From NCBI GenBank assembly GCA_965204875.1, contig OZ242020.1:1-64000 (forward strand): DNA of 64,000 nucleotides, read 5' to 3'. The stretch comes from Aldehydirespirator sp965204875 (GTDB taxonomy: Bacteria > Actinomycetota > Acidimicrobiia > Acidimicrobiales > Aldehydirespiratoraceae). The notes under the pieces were generated by a model. The model saw only the letters and a program-made list of their open reading frames with translations. It was not told the DNA's origin and did no database searches. Each line of letters starts with the position of its first letter. Position 1 is the stretch's first letter. Positions 7,889 to 14,959 of this stretch are shown one piece after another. The position numbers were made by a program, and so were the translations under genes.

Positions 7889-8761
7889 CTGGCCGTGATC
7901 GCGGCGCTCGGGACGTACTGGGTCTACACCGCGCTGGCGCTGCGATGGCGAGGGCTCGGCTTCGGGCCCGGAATCGCCCCAGGTCAGCGGCGGAAACCCC
8001 GCAGCGCCGACGCCTGGATCGCGCAGGCCGGGCTCGGCGGCGTCGACAAGAAGGAGTTCTGCGGGGTCGTGGTCTCACTGGCGGCCATCACCGGCGTCGC
8101 CGCTTTCGCCCTATTCGGCGGCTTGGCCCCGGCGCTTGCCGTGTCCGCCTTCGCAGCCTCCTTCCCGGTGGCCGGATACCGGCTGCGCATCACGGCGCGC
8201 CGCCGGCGTGCGCAGGAGTCCTGGCCCCGGATGATCGAGGAGATCCGCCTTCAGACCACCTCGCTGGGAAGGAGCGTCCCGCAGGCTCTGCTCGATGTTG
8301 GGCGACGCGGCCCCGCCGAGTTGCGCCCGGCCTTCGAGCTGGCCCGCAGCGAGTGGCTGCTCACCACCGACCTGGCCCGGACCCTGAAGGTGCTCAAGGA
8401 CGCCCTGGCCGACCCGACCGCGGACATGGCGTGCGAGACCCTGCTGGTGGCCCACGAGCTCGGGGGAGCCGACCTCGACCGGCGGCTGCAGGCACTGGCC
8501 GAGGACCGCAGGCGCGACGTCCTGGGACGCAAGGAGGCGAGGTCCCGCCAGGCGGGTGCCCGCTTCGCACGGCTCTTCGTGTTGGTGGTGCCCGCCGGGA
8601 TGGCGCTCGCGGGCATGTCGATCGGCAACGGCCGCGACGCCTACCGCAGCCCGGTCGGCCAGGCGGTGGTGCTGGTCGCGCTGGGCCTGATAGTGCTCTG
8701 CTGGCTGTGGTCGAGGCAGATCATGCGCCTGCCCGAGCCCCAGCGGGTGTTCGACCGATGA
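7874..8761 (+). CDS. tadB: TadB-like pilus assembly membrane protein
   Basis: Inner-membrane platform protein of the Tad machine (type II secretion GspF domain), 295 residues. N-terminal membrane segment AALAVIAALGTYWVYTALAL. A membrane pair lies around GVVVSLAAITGVAAFALFGG, with the cytoplasmic GspF helices SWPRMIEEIRLQTTSLGRSV and MACETLLVAHELGGADLDRR. A C-terminal hydrophobic stretch is AVVLVALGLIVLCWLWS. The start is GTG at 7874 (VTAAALAVIA), placed 10 bases after GGGAGG. The stop overlaps the tadC start (ATGA). Confidence 0.85.
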   Translation: MTAAALAVIAALGTYWVYTALALRWRGLGFGPGIAPGQRRKPRSADAWIAQAGLGGVDKKEFCGVVVSLAAITGVAAFALFGGLAPALAVSAFAASFPVAGYRLRITARRRRAQESWPRMIEEIRLQTTSLGRSVPQALLDVGRRGPAELRPAFELARSEWLLTTDLARTLKVLKDALADPTADMACETLLVAHELGGADLDRRLQALAEDRRRDVLGRKEARSRQAGARFARLFVLVVPAGMALAGMSIGNGRDAYRSPVGQAVVLVALGLIVLCWLWSRQIMRLPEPQRVFDR

Positions 8762-9666
8762 GCACCGACCGGATCATCGCGGCCTGCGCGCTGGCGGCCT
8801 TCGCCGGGCTGACCCTGCTCCTCTCGGAGGTGCGCTTCTTCCGGCGGGTGGGGCTTGCCGAGCGCCTGCAGGTGTACACCAGCGCCGGTCGCCGCCCCGG
8901 GCGGGCCGGGATGCTGTCGGTGGCGACGTTCTCCGAGGTGCTGGCGCCGCTGTCGAGCGCGCTCGGCGAGCGCGTCGCCCGCGCCTTCCGCGTCACCGAG
9001 GAGCTGGAGATCCGCCTCGAGCGGGTTCACTCCCCGCTGTCGGTGACGGCCTTCAGGATGAGGCAGGTCGGCTGGTCCGCCGCCGCCCTCTGTGCCGGGG
9101 GCCTGCTCTCGATCGCCTCGGGGGCGGGCGCGCTGATCTCGGTGTCGGTGGTGCTGGGGGCTCCGACCCTGGCGTTCCTGGTGCTCGAGCAGCAGGTGGC
9201 GAGAGCCTCGCAACGCTGGCAGCGGCGCATCTTCCTGGAGCTTCCGGTGGTGACCGAGCAGCTGGGCATGCTGCTGGCCGCGGGCTGGTCGCTGGGGTCG
9301 GCGCTGGCGCGTGTCAGCGAGCGGGGCGGCGGCGCCTGCGCCACCGACCTGAGGAGGGTCCTGGCGCGGATTCGACAGGGACTGAGCGAGGGCGAGGCAC
9401 TGCGCGAGTGGGCCGAGCTCGCCGACGTTGCGGCGCTTCACCGCCTCGTGGCCGTGCTGGCGCTCAACCACGACACGGCGGACCTCGGCAGCCTGGTCGG
9501 CGACGAGGCCGCCGCCGTGCGCCAGGAGGCCCAGCGCGAGTTGATCGAGGCGATCGAGAAGCGCACCCAGCAGGTCTGGGTGCCGGTCACCGCGGCCACC
9601 CTCATTCCCGGCGTGATGCTGATGGGCGTTCCCTTCGTGGACGCGCTCACCCTGTTCTCGGCCTGA
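8758..9666 (+). CDS. tadC: TadC-like pilus assembly membrane protein
   Basis: Second GspF-family platform protein, 302 residues, normally paired with TadB. Membrane segments at the N-terminus (IIAACALAAFAGLTLLLSEV), the middle (SAAALCAGGLLSIASGAGAL, ISVSVVLGAPTLAFLVLE) and the C-terminus (VTAATLIPGVMLMGVPFVDA). The cytoplasmic GspF domain includes RIFLELPVVTEQLGMLLAAG and RIRQGLSEGEALREWAELAD. ATG at 8758 overlaps the tadB stop. A gap of 289 bases to the pilin follows. That gap shows a faint repeat (TTTCAAGTCCCGACTACCGG near 9746 resembling sequence near 9810) but no gene. Confidence 0.85.
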   Translation: MSTDRIIAACALAAFAGLTLLLSEVRFFRRVGLAERLQVYTSAGRRPGRAGMLSVATFSEVLAPLSSALGERVARAFRVTEELEIRLERVHSPLSVTAFRMRQVGWSAAALCAGGLLSIASGAGALISVSVVLGAPTLAFLVLEQQVARASQRWQRRIFLELPVVTEQLGMLLAAGWSLGSALARVSERGGGACATDLRRVLARIRQGLSEGEALREWAELADVAALHRLVAVLALNHDTADLGSLVGDEAAAVRQEAQRELIEAIEKRTQQVWVPVTAATLIPGVMLMGVPFVDALTLFSA

Positions 9667-9955
9667 CGGCCCCCATACCACTTCCCCCGTCCATTCGGCT
9701 TCCCCAAGCCCAAGTGTGTGCCCGCTGCATCGACACGCATGTCCTTTCAAGTCCCGACTACCGGCTTCTCCCGAACCGCCCGGATCTTCGACCACGAGTT
9801 GGCTCGACTTTCACTTCCCCGGCTATCGGCTCCTTGAACCTGAGCCCGCAACGGACGACCGCCTCCGCAGCCACCGATAGGTGCCTGCGGCCATGTCACC
9901 CCGCTTCCCTCTGCAAACCGCCCGCCCCATCACACCAACAGGAAGGTGATCCTCC

Positions 9956-10531
9956 ATGACCCGATCCACCCCATCGACCCCGGAGGCGCTGCCCGTCGCC
10001 GCGCCGACCCCAGCATCTGCGACGCCCGCCGCCGCTGCCGCGACCGGAATCGCAGCCTCGCCGGTGACTCTCGTCACCACCCCAGCGGAAGCGCACGCCA
10101 CGGGCGCTGACGGGCGACTCGCCTTGCCAGGTCAGCAACAGACCCGGATGGCGCTCGCCATGATCTCGCCAGCGAAGGCTGCCGTGACGCCACCGGCAGC
10201 GCAAGCCGTAGCCGCGGCGCTCGCCGTCTCGCTGCCGGAGACCCCCTCCACGACCATGCCCCCGAACCTGGTAGCCGCCTGTGCCGGGGCCGTTGCTGGG
10301 ACCACCCCGGTGCCTGTTGCGGCCTCGCGCCGCCTAGGCGACCGCAAGCCCCGGCGCAGGCACGGCGACCGCGGCGAGGGAGTGATCTCGGCAGCGATCG
10401 CCGTGCTGATCATCGCCTTCCTCGGAGCAGCCATGTGGGTGGCGTTCAACACCATCTGGGAGGGCGCCGAGACAAAGATAAACACCCAGGTGAACAGCAT
10501 CGGCTCGCAGTCGTCCTCTACAAGCGGCTGA
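9956..10531 (+). CDS. Flp-pilin/TadE-like protein with long Ala/Pro-rich N-terminus
   Basis: Probable major pilin or pilin-like subunit, 191 residues. The C-terminal part (about residues 138-191) has a basic stretch, then GDRGEGVISAAIAV and a membrane segment LIIAFLGAAMWVAFNTIW, as in type IVb prepilins whose processing site is a Gly followed by a Glu near +5. Here the Glu is +4 from the likely Gly, so the site is approximate. The first 130 residues are Ala/Pro/Thr-rich with no recognised domain, far longer than a normal Flp leader. The start is nevertheless supported by a strong Shine-Dalgarno, GGAAGGTGATCC, just before ATG 9956. Confidence 0.6.
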   Translation: MTRSTPSTPEALPVAAPTPASATPAAAAATGIAASPVTLVTTPAEAHATGADGRLALPGQQQTRMALAMISPAKAAVTPPAAQAVAAALAVSLPETPSTTMPPNLVAACAGAVAGTTPVPVAASRRLGDRKPRRRHGDRGEGVISAAIAVLIIAFLGAAMWVAFNTIWEGAETKINTQVNSIGSQSSSTSG

Positions 10532-10629
10532 ACGCGCGCTGATGGCGGTCCGAACCGCGCCGAGCACGGCGCTGGTGACGGCGAAGCCCCTCCCCCCCCC
10601 TCTGTGACGACCATGACGGAGTCCGCTGA

Positions 10630-11094
10630 ATGGGACTGACTCTTCGGCGGGTCGCGCCGCTCCCGCGCACGGCGCTGGCGACCGTGGACCATGCGTCCCG
10701 TCGCCAGCGCGGTGCCGGGCTGTTCGGCATGGTGGCGGGCTTCACGGTGTTCATGCTGCTGCTGGTGGCGGCGGTACAGGTGCTGTTCAACCTGTATGCC
10801 ACCACGGTCGTGACCGGCGCGGCCCTCGACGCGGCCCGGCAGGTCGCCGGCTACGACAACGTCACGGACCGCTGCGCCGCCACCAGGGTTGCCGAGGGCG
10901 CCTTCCTGAGGCGGCTCGGCGACTACAGCCGGCGCGGTGCCGCCACGCTCGCCTGGACCTGCAGCGACCCCGAGGTCGTTCGGGTGACCGTTCGCGCCCA
11001 GCATCCCACGATCCTGCCGGCCGGCCTCGCGGGCCTGGCCGGACTCGGGCGACTCCAGCGCACCGTCGAGGTACGTGTGGAGGACATGAGATGA
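10630..11094 (+). CDS. TadE-like pilus assembly pseudopilin
   Basis: Protein of 154 residues with a basic N-terminus, QRGAGLFGMVAGFTVFMLLL membrane segment and a short extracytoplasmic domain (ATTVVTGAALDAARQVAGYD), the layout of TadE-like minor pilins of the Flp system. The two cysteines (DRCAATR, AWTCSD) could form a disulfide. ATG at 10630 has only a weak ribosome site. Its stop overlaps the next gene (ATGA). Confidence 0.7.
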   Translation: MGLTLRRVAPLPRTALATVDHASRRQRGAGLFGMVAGFTVFMLLLVAAVQVLFNLYATTVVTGAALDAARQVAGYDNVTDRCAATRVAEGAFLRRLGDYSRRGAATLAWTCSDPEVVRVTVRAQHPTILPAGLAGLAGLGRLQRTVEVRVEDMR

Positions 11095-11558
11095 CCCGAC
11101 GGGCGCGCCGCCGCGGGGACGGCGGCCAGGTCGGCGGCATGGAGGTGCTTCCCTTCGGTTTCCTGCTGTTCGTCTCGGCGACATTGCTGATCGCCAATGC
11201 CTGGGGCGTGATCGACGCCAAGCTGGCAGTGACCGCGGCGGCGCGCGAGGGAGTCCGCGCCTACGTCGAGGCGGCCGACCCCGTCTCGGGAGCACGGTCG
11301 GCGGTCCGGCGGGCAGGCGAGACGCTTGCTGCCTACGGTCGGGGCGGCAGCAGGGCCGCGGTCGGCTCCCCGGTGCTTGACGGCGGCTTCCGCCGGTGTG
11401 GCCGGGTGAGCCTGACCGTTTCCTATGACCTGCCCGTCATCGCCGTGCCGTTCATCGGCGGCCTCGGGCGGCTGCAGCCGGTCGCCTCAACGTTCTCGGA
11501 GGTCGTCGATCCCTACCGCTCCGGCCTGCCCGTCTCCGGCAGCGACGTGCGATGCTGA
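11091..11558 (+). CDS. TadE-like pseudopilin
   Basis: Protein of 155 residues. The N-terminus GGQVGGMEVLPFGFLLFVSA keeps the TadE pattern of a Glu at the head of the hydrophobic helix. It is followed by TLLIANAWGVIDAKLAVTAA and AREGVRAYVEAADP, typical of TadE proteins. The extracytoplasmic part ends in FSEVVDPYRSGLPVSGSDVRC. It is translationally coupled on both sides: ATGA with the preceding gene and a 7-bp overlap with the next. Confidence 0.75.
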   Translation: MTRRARRRGDGGQVGGMEVLPFGFLLFVSATLLIANAWGVIDAKLAVTAAAREGVRAYVEAADPVSGARSAVRRAGETLAAYGRGGSRAAVGSPVLDGGFRRCGRVSLTVSYDLPVIAVPFIGGLGRLQPVASTFSEVVDPYRSGLPVSGSDVRC

Positions 11559-12166
11559 GCCCGCGACGGCAGCGCCCCCGCCCGAGCCGACCCACCAGCG
11601 GTCACCGCAGCGTGTGGAACGGCCCCGACCCACCGACACCCGGCGATCCCAAGACCGGCCGAACCCTCACAAGCCGGAGCAGCGCTCCGCGCGGCCCCGA
11701 CCCGCTGACACCCGGCGACCCCACGAACAGACGACCTGCCAGAGACCGGGGCAGCGTGCTGTTGCTGTTTCCGGCTGCGGTGTTCGTGGTTCTGGTGCTG
11801 GCCGCGCTCACCCTCGATGTAGGACTGGCCCACGTGCGCACGCAGCAGCTGCGCGCCGTCGCCGCATCGGCCGCCAACGACGCCATCGGGTCGCTCGACG
11901 CCGACAGGCTCCGCAGCACGGGTGCCGTGTCGTTCGATCAGGCCGAGGCGCTGCGCCTGGTCCGTGCCGCGGTTGCCGGCGGCCCGCTGCCGGACGCATC
12001 CGTGAAGTCCGTGCTCATCAGCCACAGGCCGCCGGACCGCTGGGAGGCCGCGGTGACCCTGAGCCTCGATGTCGGTCTGATGATCGCCCCCGCGCTGCCG
12101 GGCGCGGCGTCCAGCCTTCGGATGGAGACCACCGAGCGGGCGCTGGTCGTGATCGGGGGCGGCTAG
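11552..12166 (+). CDS. TadG-like pilus-assembly protein
   Basis: Last gene of the pilus operon, 204 residues. After a Pro/Arg-rich N-terminal stretch comes DRGSVLLLFPAAVFVVLVLA, the TadE/TadG-type membrane helix, and then LDVGLAHVRTQQLRAVAASA ANDA, the helix after the membrane typical of Flp secretion proteins. The N-terminal 65 residues contain a duplicated GPDPPTPGDP / GPDPLTPGDP element produced by a 72-bp-period DNA repeat. The true start could therefore lie inside the repeat. ATG at 11552 is kept because it overlaps the previous stop. Confidence 0.65.
   Translation: MLSPRRQRPRPSRPTSGHRSVWNGPDPPTPGDPKTGRTLTSRSSAPRGPDPLTPGDPTNRRPARDRGSVLLLFPAAVFVVLVLAALTLDVGLAHVRTQQLRAVAASAANDAIGSLDADRLRSTGAVSFDQAEALRLVRAAVAGGPLPDASVKSVLISHRPPDRWEAAVTLSLDVGLMIAPALPGAASSLRMETTERALVVIGGG
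11621..11722. repeat. 30-bp direct repeat near the TadG-like start
   Basis: GGCCCCGACCCACCGACACC... at 11621-11650 and a near copy at 11693-11722, period 72. The repeat is in frame and encodes the duplicated GPDP.TPGDP peptide. Confidence 0.8.
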
Positions 12167-12178
12167 GGCGCGGCGGCT

Positions 12179-12285
12179 GCCGGTAGCATCGGCTGCAATG
12201 GTCGATCGGGTGCTTCGGCCATGGTGCTCGGGCAACGGCGCACGGCCATGCCGGTAGCATCGGCGGCAATGGTCGATCGGGTGCT
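12179..12285. repeat. Duplicated ispH start region
   Basis: A 36-bp sequence containing GGTAGCATCGG.(T/G)GCAATGG and the ATG plus the first six codons of ispH occurs at 12179-12214 and 12250-12285, period 71, with one mismatch. The upstream copy has an ATG at 12198 that soon leaves the IspH sequence. Confidence 0.92.
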
Positions 12286-13339
12286 GCTGGCGGCCCCGCG
12301 TGGCTTCTGCGCCGGCGTGGAGATGGCGATCAAGGCGCTGGCCTGGCTGGTCAGGGCCTTCGAGCCGCCCGTCTACTGCTACCACGAGATCATCCACAAC
12401 GAGCAGGTCGTCGAGCGCTTCAAGAGCCTCGGGGTGAGGTTCGTCGACGACATCGCCGAGGTGCCCGAGGGTCGCCCGATCATGCTGTCGGCCCACGGAT
12501 CGGCCCCCGAGGTGGTGCAGTCGGCCCGCGACCGGGGCGGCTACGTGGTCGATGCCGTGTGCCCGCTCGTCACCAAGGTCCACCATGAGGCCAAGACACG
12601 TGCCTCGATGGGCTACCAGATCGTCTACGTGGGACACGAGGGCCACCAGGAGGCCGTGGGCACCATCGCGGTCGCGCCGCAGTCCATCCACCGGGTTCAC
12701 GACGCCGGCGGCGTGACCTCGCTGCCCGACTTCGACACGCCGGTGGCGATCCTGGCGCAGACGACGCTGTCGCATCGCGAGTGGCAGGGCGTCCTGGACA
12801 CCACCCGGCAGCGCTTTCCCGACGTGTGGCAGCCGGCGCGCAGCGACCTCTGCTTCGCCACCACGAACAGGCAGCGGGCGCTGACGGACATCGCCCCGCG
12901 CTGCGACGCGGTGCTGGTCATCGGCTCCGCCAACTCCTCCAACACACTGTCGCTGGTCGATGTGGCCACCGAGGCGGGCTGCGACAGGGTGCTGCGGGTC
13001 AACGATGCCGGTGACGTCCCCGAGGACCTGGCGGGCACGATCGGCGTAACGGCGGGAGCGTCCGCGCCCGAGGAGGTGGTGCGCGGCGTCATCGAGCGGC
13101 TCTCGCCGGCTCAGGGTGTCGAGGAGGTGACCGTCGTGGACGAGGACGAGTACTTCCCCCCGCCGCGCAGCCTGCGCGACCTGCTTGCCGCAGTGGAGCT
13201 GGCCGCGACCGTGACCCTGGGCGCCGGCCCCGCCGGCCGGGTGCGGCTCCAAGACCGCCTCACCTCCGCCAGCGAGGTGCTCGAGAGCCTTCAGGCAGGC
13301 GCCGGCTCGTCACCCGCGAGCACGCGGGCCTCGACGTAG
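12269..13339 (+). CDS. ispH: 4-hydroxy-3-methylbut-2-enyl diphosphate reductase
   Basis: Last enzyme of the MEP isoprenoid pathway. It reduces HMBPP to IPP and DMAPP using a [4Fe-4S] cluster. The 356-residue protein has the three cluster cysteines in APRGFCAGVEMAI, VVDAVCPLVTKVH and SDLCFATTNRQRAL, plus substrate motifs LSAHGSAPEV, HEGHQEAVGT and IGSANSSNTLSLVDVA. The start is ATG at 12269 (MVDRVLLAAPRGF). The same start exists as a duplicated upstream copy. The 3' end overlaps the convergent acyltransferase gene by 49 bases. The C-terminal 40 residues are low-complexity. Confidence 0.95.
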   Translation: MVDRVLLAAPRGFCAGVEMAIKALAWLVRAFEPPVYCYHEIIHNEQVVERFKSLGVRFVDDIAEVPEGRPIMLSAHGSAPEVVQSARDRGGYVVDAVCPLVTKVHHEAKTRASMGYQIVYVGHEGHQEAVGTIAVAPQSIHRVHDAGGVTSLPDFDTPVAILAQTTLSHREWQGVLDTTRQRFPDVWQPARSDLCFATTNRQRALTDIAPRCDAVLVIGSANSSNTLSLVDVATEAGCDRVLRVNDAGDVPEDLAGTIGVTAGASAPEEVVRGVIERLSPAQGVEEVTVVDEDEYFPPPRSLRDLLAAVELAATVTLGAGPAGRVRLQDRLTSASEVLESLQAGAGSSPASTRAST

Positions 13340-14025
13340 AGGTCGGACAGCTCCTCGAAGAGCCGGTCCGTCAGCTCGCTCACCGCCCGGCGCGGCACGC
13401 GCCCGCCGCTCTTGGGCACCGGCGGGATCGGGTCTCCGACCACCGCCACCACGCGGCGCGGGCGCGGCAGGCGCGACCCCACCGGCAGGGCGCGCACGGT
13501 ACCCCCCAACCCGACCGGGACGATCGGCACGCCGGCGCGCGACGCCACGAACGCCGGGCCGTCGAGCATGTCCTCGCGCCGCACGCGGTCGCCGCTGCGC
13601 CGCGTGCCCTCGGGGAACATCACCAGCGGCTCCCCCAGGGCGAGCACGTCGGTGGCGGCCCGCAGCGCGATGCGGTCGGCTGTGCCGCGCTCCACGGGAA
13701 AGCCCCCCATGACCGAGAGGAAGGTGCCGAGGAGCCGGTGCTCCCAGAGGCTCTCCTTGCCCATGAACCGCAGGCGCCGCCGGGTCAGCATCCCGGCGAT
13801 CGGCGTGTCGATGAAGGAGCGGTGCATCGGAGCGAGGATGAAGGGGCCCGCGGGAAAGTTCTTGCGGCCGTGCACCCGCAGCCGGAACAGGGCCTTGACC
13901 AGGATGAACACCAGCCACCACAGGGTCTTGTAGGCGGCGCGGCCCCACCAGGACTGCCGGCTCCTCCACACGCCGCCGCCGGAGCTTTCCCCATCGCCTC
14001 GCCGGCCATAGACGCTCTGGCTCAT
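13291..14025 (-). CDS. plsC: 1-acyl-sn-glycerol-3-phosphate acyltransferase
   Basis: PlsC-family membrane acyltransferase of 244 residues making phosphatidic acid from lysophosphatidic acid. A hydrophobic N-terminal helix (TLWWLVFILVKALFRL) precedes the catalytic HX4D box MHRSFID (His68, Asp73). Further family motifs are GGFPVERG (block II), VMFPEGTRRSGD (block III) and FVASRAGVPIVPVGL (block IV). The start ATG at 14025 overlaps TGA as CTATGAGC, a duplicated version of the cmk stop region. It is probably translated from the tyrA-aroA-cmk-plsC message. Confidence 0.88.
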   Translation of the reverse strand: MSQSVYGRRGDGESSGGGVWRSRQSWWGRAAYKTLWWLVFILVKALFRLRVHGRKNFPAGPFILAPMHRSFIDTPIAGMLTRRRLRFMGKESLWEHRLLGTFLSVMGGFPVERGTADRIALRAATDVLALGEPLVMFPEGTRRSGDRVRREDMLDGPAFVASRAGVPIVPVGLGGTVRALPVGSRLPRPRRVVAVVGDPIPPVPKSGGRVPRRAVSELTDRLFEELSDLYVEARVLAGDEPAPA

Positions 14026-14113
14026 AGCAGCTCCAGGACCCGCTCGACCCCCGCCGAACACGGCACTGCCCGCTCACCGCACCGGCTCACAGCAGCTCCA
14101 GGATCTGCTCGAT
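14019..14113. repeat. Duplicated cmk end / plsC start
   Basis: A 30-bp block at 14019-14048 repeats at 14084-14113 (period 65, 26 of 30 identical). On the minus strand both read as codons for (Q/R)(I/V)LELL followed by TGA. In the plsC-proximal copy the TGA overlaps the plsC ATG. The cmk frame now stops in the other copy, 62 bases earlier. Confidence 0.85.
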
Positions 14114-14959
14114 CGTCTCCTCGCAGGTGGCGTGGGTGGTGTCGATGATCACCGCACCCTCGGCCACCGACAGGGGATCCAGCGCGCGTGTCGAGTCGAT
14201 CCGGTCGCGCCTCGCCAGATCGGCGGCAGCGGTCTCGACCGCCACCGCGTCAACCGCGGGTTCGGCGACCGCGGGTCCATGCCCAGCGCGGTTTCCAGCG
14301 GCGGTGCGCATCGCGGCGTGCTGAGCATGACCGGTTCGCTCCATAGTCGCCTCGGTGCTCTGGCGGGCGCGTCGCCGTGCTCGAGTGTCGGGACTAGCCA
14401 CGAGGTGGATCTTGACCTCGGCGTCAGGGAACACGACGGTGCCGATGTCGCGCCCCTCCAGCACTCCCCCGCCGCGCCGTCGCACCCACTCCCGCTGCCG
14501 CGCCGCCAGCTCGGAGCGCACCGCCGCGTTGGTCGCCACGGCGCTGACGGCCCGGTTGACCGCGGCGCCGCGGATCTCGACCGTCGCGTCCACGCCGTCG
14601 ACGATGACGCGCCCGCCCTCCATGCGCACCGCGATGGTGCGGGCCACCGACGCAACGAAAGCCTCATCGAAGGGATCGCCTCCGGCCCGCAGCACCGCGT
14701 AGGCAACCGCCCGGTACATGGCGCCGGTGTCCAGGCACTCCAAGCCCAGCCTGCCGGCAAGCAATCTCGCCACCGTCGACTTGCCGGAACCGGCCGGCCC
14801 GTCGATGGCTATCACCCGCGGGCGCTGCCGCCGCCCTTGAGCAGGATCGCCCTGCGCACCGTGACCACCGCGGAGCCCGGCATCGTCGCGCCGGCGCTGC
14901 CGCTGTGTCTTAGCGGGATCGCCGCCTCCGGGGCCGGCCCGGCCGCCGCCGGCTGTCAT
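14087..14959 (-). CDS. cmk: Cytidylate kinase
   Basis: Phosphorylates CMP/dCMP with ATP. The P-loop VIAIDGPAGSGKSTVARLLA is at about residues 49-68. It is followed by the family motifs YLDTGAMYRAV-type LECLDTGAMYRAVAY, LEGRDIGTVVFPDAEVKIHL and RRDRIDSTRALDPL. Two oddities: a 48-residue low-complexity N-terminal extension carrying a GDPA...RQR duplication, and an insertion of about 40 Ala-rich residues in the lid region (after RARRRARQSTEATMER). The start ATG at 14959 overlaps the aroA stop (ATGA). A shorter start near the P-loop cannot be excluded. Confidence 0.9.
   Translation of the reverse strand: MTAGGGRAGPGGGDPAKTQRQRRRDDAGLRGGHGAQGDPAQGRRQRPRVIAIDGPAGSGKSTVARLLAGRLGLECLDTGAMYRAVAYAVLRAGGDPFDEAFVASVARTIAVRMEGGRVIVDGVDATVEIRGAAVNRAVSAVATNAAVRSELAARQREWVRRRGGGVLEGRDIGTVVFPDAEVKIHLVASPDTRARRRARQSTEATMERTGHAQHAAMRTAAGNRAGHGPAVAEPAVDAVAVETAAADLARRDRIDSTRALDPLSVAEGAVIIDTTHATCEETIEQILELL

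Noticed and set aside
9667..9955. Riboswitch upstream of the pilin gene
   Set aside because: I looked for c-di-GMP and other known aptamer signatures in this 289-base gap and could not find the conserved cores.
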